Shown here: piece after piece, positions 57,691 through 64,000 of the stretch | Layout of the letters: each line of letters begins with the position of its first letter | How positions within the stretch are numbered: the stretch's first letter is position 1 | Source of the DNA: Nemophila menziesii | Taxonomy: Eukaryota > Streptophyta > Magnoliopsida > Boraginales > Hydrophyllaceae | Direction: 5' to 3' | DNA length: 64,000 bases | Assembly (NCBI GenBank): GCA_029959085.1 | Contig: JARWIR010000023.1 | Span: 10,677,860-10,741,859 of the forward strand | Program-made: the position numbers and the translations under genes | Notes under the pieces: model-generated | Seen by the model: the letters and a program-made list of their open reading frames with translations, nothing else | Told to the model about the DNA's origin: nothing | Database searches by the model: none

Positions 57691-58269
57691 GTATTTACTC
57701 TTTTAGTTTTAAATCATCAATCGAAGTAACAAAGAATCATAATGACAAAATTTTAATTGGTAATGCTAATATTTCTCTATTAGTAGACAATCTTAAACAT
57801 ACAACACATTATATATTTATAGATTTTATTCAAATAGTAAATCACGTAGACATATTCAAAATTACTCAACCTTGTATTTTTTACTGTTCCACCATGGGCC
57901 AAATTATCTTTGAGCTCGGGCTTACTTTTCTGGTCAACTTTGTGACTTCTAGTTATAGCTCAATGTTCAATCTTCCGATTCTTCCTTATCAACTATTGAC
58001 AATAGTACTTTCTCACTCTAGATGCAATATCTACTTGGTAGGCTTATATTATATGAAAGGGCTGGAATTTATCATTTACCTATAAACTCTACAATACTAT
58101 AAAATAATAAGGTAATATAGCCATAACATATCCTACATAGGAGGCAAATATATTGTATTATCGGGTCGAAATAGCGATATAAGGAAATTGTTCTGCTAAA
58201 TAAACTTATTAACCAACAACACAAAATATAGACTAGTGTAGAATAAATAAACTTATTAACGGTAATAAA

Positions 58270-59070
58270 TTGACAAAACATTACCAGGACAACTGTTGGT
58301 ATTGTTGGGCCAAGTACACATGGAAATTCAATAACATGAAAAAAATTAGAGTTATTAAAACAACTAAACACAAATAAAACATTCTCAACTTACTCTTATT
58401 TAGGAAACGTGACCTTACAAGAACACTAGAGAGATTTGTAACGCTAAAGGGACATGATTTCCTTGGTAAATACTAGTGGATATAATCTTGATTAAAAAAG
58501 GTTCCATACATTATTGTTGAAGTATAAAGTGTCATTACCCCGTAATTGAACTGCCCAGCTAGCAAAAAGGGAATTTACGCGTTCAAGAAGTGTATTAACT
58601 AAAGAAATTGAGGAGTTATTGGACCTTATCACCTAATCTTTGTAAATAATCTTCTCTAGTTTTTGCTTCCTCTACTAATTGAACAATGTCTCCTATAGTT
58701 GTTTCTCCACCTGGCCTTCACACTTCAATTGTAAGTTTTTAATTTATGTTTATAATTCCTGCTGAAACTTTGGCCTATAGTATGAAAAATTTAATTAATT
58801 ATGGAATACTACAGTAAATTGTAAATAGTACAAATTTACCCCACATAATCTAGTGACATGTAGAGGATCTCTCGTATAACTTGACTCAACCAGTGTAATT
58901 CTACCAGATCTCATTATCCTATCTGCTGGTAATCCTAAGAAATGCAAAGTAGATGTGTCAAAAAAAGATAAGAAATAGCATTAATATATTTATGTACTCA
59001 CCCAAGTAAAACCATGGTTTTGACTCAACCACTCTACTCATCCAGTCAAATTTTTTGGGTTAGAAATATT
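58270..59070 (-). pseudogene. PAA1: PAA1/HMA6-type pseudogene P2, block B copy
   Basis: Equivalent of 15,520-16,320, with the same FPC change, TRD actuator loop and stops. The damage is shared, so it predates the block duplication. Confidence 0.8.
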
Positions 59071-59624
59071 TCTCAATATATGGCTTGTGATATTCATATT
59101 ATTTTTTATTAAATAGTGTATTATTATTAAATAGTAATTACTATTTATTAAAGTACGAAAAGGTAATCTCAATACTGTTTCCATATATTATGAATAATAA
59201 TAAAATCCATTAATTGTATCCTCTACATGTAAGTAATTTATTTATTATTCAGCTATTGATAACACTTCCATGTATAGTATAATAAATATACACAATAAAA
59301 TTTCGTAATATAAATTTTGTTAGTTGTAAAACGCTCATATAACTATTGTCGCAAGTCTAAAGTAATGATGTAGACCTTGTAGTTACTTGAGGACAATATA
59401 AATGTTCAGTTAAACTTATAGGTTAAAGTATGAGATTTATCTCTTACTTTTTTTCATATTGCTGTGATTTTTTAAAGGAAAAAATAAATTTGATTAAGTT
59501 AATGAACATTATGGTATTTGGTTACTTATTTTGGAAGAAACACATAACTCTTGACCATACATTTAATTATTGTTAATTGTTTAGAAATTATTACTAATAA
59601 GATGTTTTAGTTTATTTATCAGTG

Positions 59625-60421
59625 ATGAAAATATTTTTTAAAAAGATACGACCTAAAATTCAAGAGATCACCATCACGGTTGCCGAGTCTAGTGAGTTTC
59701 CTTCTATTAAGGTACGACATATTTAAACAGATTTAGAAGATAATTGTCATTCAGATCTGATTTGAACAAAAAGATATTAGATTACTTTTAATCAATCTCG
59801 GTTTCTGCAATTGGAGTTTAATCCTAATTATTGAGAAAATATTTGAAGAATATATTTATGAAATAGTCTGAATCAACCATTTGTAGGAAAATTTAAACCA
59901 AAAGAATATGGTAAATAATTGTGCCGATTTTACCCAATTTGGTACGAGAAACATGGTACCTTATTTGTATATAGTCTTGCGACAAATAAGACTTATTTCT
60001 TGCGTTGTTATCTTTGTCGATCAGATAATAATGATCATCAAGGGGATGATTGGTTTGTCATGGGTGAAATTTATAATTAGAAACATGCACTTGAGCGATT
60101 TATGCGCCATGAAAGGAAAGAATGTAGTGTCCATAATGAAGTGGTATTAAAGTGTACTTATACAATGAGACAAGATGGTCATATTGATGTTGCCTTTATT
60201 GGACAATCTAATGAAGTGCGATGGTGTTGATTATCTTTTACGACTAAGGTTATCTCTTCGTGGGAAGGATGAATTAGATGGTTTGAACAACCAAGTTAAT
60301 TATCTCCAACATGTACACTTTTGAGCGGAAAATCGCGAAAAAGTAAAGATAGTAACTTTCTAAAGGCTCTTGGAAATTTTCAACTTGTTTCACCCATGGT
60401 ATAAAACGATATTAAAAAATG
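59625..60421 (+). pseudogene. hAT transposase remnant, block B copy
   Basis: Equivalent of 16,875-17,671. It reads FYPIWYEKH near 59,935 where A has lost the Trp, showing small independent changes. The other stops are as in A. Confidence 0.6.
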
Positions 60422-61570
60422 TTTTTTTTTAAAATTAGTAACATAATTAAGCTTGATATTGTTACAGAGATCCAACGTAATAATCTAACCATGGTAAGAA
60501 AAGATGAGTTTTTTTTTAAAGTGGATTAGAATATTGTCTAACCAAATAAAGAATTAAAAAGGGGGTAAGAATTCCATTCTATATTGGATGGTCCAATATT
60601 AATATCATAACATTAATTATGTTGATAAAATACAAATTATTATATTAAGTATGTAATCAATATAATTAGTTGTTGCATGACATAAACATGGGGTATGTGT
60701 CATAATACAAATTGTATTTGACCATCCAATAGTGGATGAAAGTATTTTCCTTTAAAAAGGTGAAACATAATTTCATGTTGAGTTTAAAGATTTTTCAAAT
60801 TTATGCTACTCCCAGGAAAAAATTAATGTTAGAAATACCAATTTAAAATAATACATAGTACTTTACTAGAACTATATTAGTCTAAAGATTCATCAAATCA
60901 AATGGTAGTTTATTATACCATAGAACATTCAATATGCTATTATCTAACATGTACACTTTTGAGAGGAACATCGCGAAAAAGTAAAGATAGTAACTTTCTA
61001 AAGACTCTTAGAAATTTTTAACTTGTTTCACCCATGTTATAAAAGGATATTACAAAATGTTTTTTTTGAAATTAATAATATAATTAAGCTTAATATTGTT
61101 ACAGAGATCCAAACTAATAATCTGATCCATGGTCTGAAGAAAAGATGAGTTTTTTTTAAAGTGGATTAGAATATTGTCTAACTAAATAAAGAATTAAAAA
61201 GGGGGTAAGAATTCAATTCTATATTGGATGGTCCAATATTAATATCATAACATTAATTATGTTAATAAAACACAAATTATTATATTAAGTATGTAATCAA
61301 TATAATTAGTTATTGCATGACATAAACATGGGGTATATGTCATAATATAATTTGTATTTGACCATCCAATAGTGGATGAAAGTATTTTCTTTTAAAAAGG
61401 TGAAACATAATTTCATGTTGAATTTAAAGATTTTTAAAATTTATGATACTCCTAGGCAAAAATTAATGTTTGAAATACACATTAAAAATAATACATAGTA
61501 CTTCACTAGAACTATATTAGTCTAAAGATGCATCAAATCAAATGCTATTTTAATATACCAGAGAACAATC
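60311..61570 (+). repeat. Two tandem units of the 638-bp repeat, block B copy
   Basis: Units start at 60,311 and 60,949, each with the MITE-like inverted repeat. Unit 2 carries the same TATCTAACATG start as unit 2 of block A and unlike the TCCAGCATG of block C. Confidence 0.9.
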
Positions 61571-61632
61571 CGTACTCATAGAAATTTATGTTTTTATTCT
61601 TGGAAAGAAAGTTAATCCTCAAAAGTAATGAA

Positions 61633-64000
61633 TTAGTCATAACACCAATAGAGCAAAAAACCTATAAGCACTCCCGCAATAGATGGAGTTAGCATTGTTT
61701 TTGTTACCGACAATAAAATCCTATCTAATATTGGAGGAATCCCAACTTGCAATTAAATAAATAATACATTTTTTTATGTTTGCACAAAACAACATTGTAC
61801 AAAAATAAAACTTACTGTATTGTACGCGAATGCCCATAAAAGATTTTGCTTCAGGGTATTTATAGAAAAATTTCTTAGCTCTAAAGCATCAAGTAAAAAT
61901 TTAATACAAAATAGAATTGAGAATATTGGTTTAATAAGAATTAAATAAATAATATAATTACTCACCTATGACCACTTATTATGCATTAATACAATGGACG
62001 AAGTTTCACTAGTAGCTCCGCCTCTTACATTGGCTACTCCGACATGGGATGAAGCAGGGACATCAACGTCATTTATGCTATCACCTACCGTAGCTACAAT
62101 ATGACGGTCCTCTTGAAGTTTGAGAATGAACTCCTTTTTCTCATTTGGTCTCACTTCATATATCACCTATATCTAAAATTCAATATCTATACATTTTCAA
62201 AAAATAAAAAAATTTAAAACATTTAACTTATTCTTGGAATACGAACAATAGAATTAACAAATTCAGTATCGTTTATTTTTCACCTGATAGTAAAGAAGTA
62301 TTTAACTCTTTCTTAGTTAAGGATATAATAAAATGTCTTACATCTCATTTTATTTGATCCTCGACCTACACTACACCAGCTAAAATAGTATCCACTCCAG
62401 TATAAACAACTTGATTGGTTTCTAAAATATTCATCTTCTTTAAATAGATTATAATTTACCCATTCTTGCATAGTTAGAAATTTAAATTAGAAATGTTTTC
62501 ATGCATGGTTTATAACTATTGACTTGTGTACCTTTCGACCCAACCTAAAGTACCAACTACAAACATAACATTTTTGTATTTTCAATTATAGCCACAACCC
62601 CAACTCTTCAGATTTATTACTTGCTCAGTAATAAGATATGAGTAATTAAAATTACCTTTGCTATATGAAAATTTAAAGCTGCTTTTACAATTGCTTTTTT
62701 AATCGGAAAAATAGTATTAGCCTAAACACTAGCAACAAATTTCAAAAGATCAACTTCGGAGCAAATAGTAGTCGACAAATAATCTGACCTATGCAACATA
62801 ACACACTTACATTTCAGTATTATCTACCCTCAAACCAATAATTTTATAATTATAGATTACGTAAAAGTAATACTATTTTCACATAATATTGAGTCATAGC
62901 TTTGGTACTACAGGTTTACCAGTAATAAGTGTTCCTCTCTTGTGAAATACAATAGCATTTATATTCGAGAATTTATCTAGGATACTCCGTCATCGCCAAG
63001 TGAAGTTCCCACCTATAATAATTTAATATTAATAAAAAAATTAACATTAATAAATTCAAAAAACATTTCCAAGGACAGTTGTTGGTATTTTTATGCCAAG
63101 TATACATGGACATGCAATAACCTGCAACATAACCAGAGTAATTAATTTAACTAAACACAAACAAAACCTTCTTAATATACACTTATTAAGGACATGCAGC
63201 CTTACAAGAGCGCTACAATAGAGTTATGACGCTAAAGAGACGGGACTTCCTTGGTAAATAGTAGGGGGTATAATTTTGAACCAAAATGGTTCCAGAACAC
63301 ATATGTGGCAGTACCCTGTAAGTGAATTGCACATCTACCTTAAAAACCATAATTTACTCGTTTAAGATGCGAATTAACAAAAAAATAGAAAAATAATTAT
63401 TGGACATTATCAACTAATCTTTGTACATGAGCTTCTCTAGCTTGTGCTTCTTCTACTAATTGAACAATGTCTCTTATAGCTTTTTCGCCACCTGGTCTTC
63501 TAACTTCAACGATAGGTATTCCGTTTAAGTTTATACTTTTTACCTAAACTTCAACCTATAGTATGAAAAATTTAATTAATTACAAAATACTCCATATAAA
63601 TAGTATATAGTACAATTTTACCTCAGGTAGTTTAGTGACAGGTAGAGCCTCTCATGTAAGACTTGACTCATCCAGTACTTCTACATGATTTCACTATCAT
63701 GTTTGCTTGAGTAATATACTAAGAAATGGAAAGAATATGGGTAAAAAAAGCATTATTATATTTATGTACTCACCCAGATAAAACAATGATCTTTTGACCT
63801 ATCGAAAGACTACTACAAGGATCTTCCACAGTCGTGTTCAAATCTTCTAAATCACAATTAACTTAAAGATGCCCTTTTGATGAAAAACATTAACTCAATA
63901 AGTCATATGACTCATAGTTTTAATCTTAGCGCTCCTTTCCAAATTTCAACCAAGTAATACAAATGCTATTAACACAATCAATTTCTCAAAGAAAGCTTTA
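61633..64000 (-). pseudogene. PAA1: PAA1/HMA6-type pseudogene P1, block B copy (cut by window end)
   Basis: Equivalent of A 18,884-21,266. CPC is kept, and the HKRG and GDSIND changes are shared. LWAFAYN keeps an Asn where A has Ser. A deletion of about 15 bp near 63,312 removes part of the intron-exon region ahead of the YVFWNHFG exon. The first A exon (LGTGNMTLL) would lie beyond the window. Confidence 0.88.

Larger units (their letters stand above)
48866..64000. repeat. Segmental duplication block B (copy of A 1-21,266)
   Basis: Base 48,866 corresponds to base 1 and base 64,000 to base 21,266. Large differences from A are the absence of A 8,020-15,104, a private 926-bp tandem duplication, and 41 bp present here but lost from A. 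Everything else is collinear. The match continues to the window edge. Confidence 0.95.

Noticed and set aside
57669..58085. 138-codon open frame in block B
   Set aside because: It spans the 7.1-kb junction, joining a MITE end to unrelated non-coding sequence.

Overview
The window is AT-rich plant nuclear DNA, most likely from a eudicot. The evidence is plant-type LTR retrotransposons (Athila/Tat-like Ty3/gypsy and Ty1/copia), a non-LTR element, a plant hAT transposase with a TTF-type zinc finger, several MITEs, and broken exon-intron copies of plant genes: a chloroplast PAA1/HMA6-type copper ATPase, an Ariadne RBR ubiquitin ligase, a PERK-like receptor kinase, a TERMINAL EAR1/Mei2-like RNA-binding protein and a WIYLD (SUVR-type) domain. 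The species cannot be named from the sequence. I see no intact host gene, rRNA, tRNA or CRISPR array; every host-gene copy recognised is truncated or disabled.

The layout is a set of large segmental copies. Block A (1 to about 31,900) holds, in order: a MITE inside a possible old LTR; a minus-strand kinase pseudogene (2,690-3,290); about 3.5 kb of AT-rich spacer; an Ariadne pseudogene (6,800-7,467); an A-only 7.1 kb stretch with a TEL1-like pseudogene, a SINE-like sequence and a decayed minus-strand copia element (8,020-15,104); a first PAA1 pseudogene P2 (15,520-16,320); a hAT transposase remnant running into a 638-bp tandem repeat (16,875-18,820); a second PAA1 pseudogene P1 (18,884-21,446); a promoter and leader with site II and telo-box motifs, followed by a WIYLD exon and unidentified exons (21,990-26,553); and retroelement debris including a LINE fragment (27,580-31,900).

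Block C (31,901-40,400) is a second copy of A 16,485-28,321. It has lost 1,338 bp and 2,568 bp internally and has three rather than two of the 638-bp units. It stops abruptly at the interior of a 5'-truncated Athila/Tat-type gypsy element (40,401-48,654). That element keeps a gag/protease frame, a frameshifted reverse transcriptase, an open RNase H-integrase frame, a separate downstream coiled-coil reading frame with its own TATA box, and one LTR.

Block B (48,866-64,000) repeats A 1-21,266 with only scattered differences. It lacks the 7.1 kb A-only stretch and carries a private 926-bp tandem duplication. Both the first base of A and the last base of B are window edges, so the copies may extend further.

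The genes do not form a pathway. The locus is best read as an accumulation of gene fragments and transposons that was later copied in blocks. The gene copies keep introns and GT/AG splice borders, so they arose by DNA-level duplication and not by retroposition. Several rearrangement junctions show 2-6 bp microhomology. I found no convincing evidence for a new functional system. The most testable unusual items are the block structure with its junctions, the twin PAA1 pseudogenes with different inactivating changes, the gypsy accessory gene, and a 60-codon reading frame kept open in two copies.
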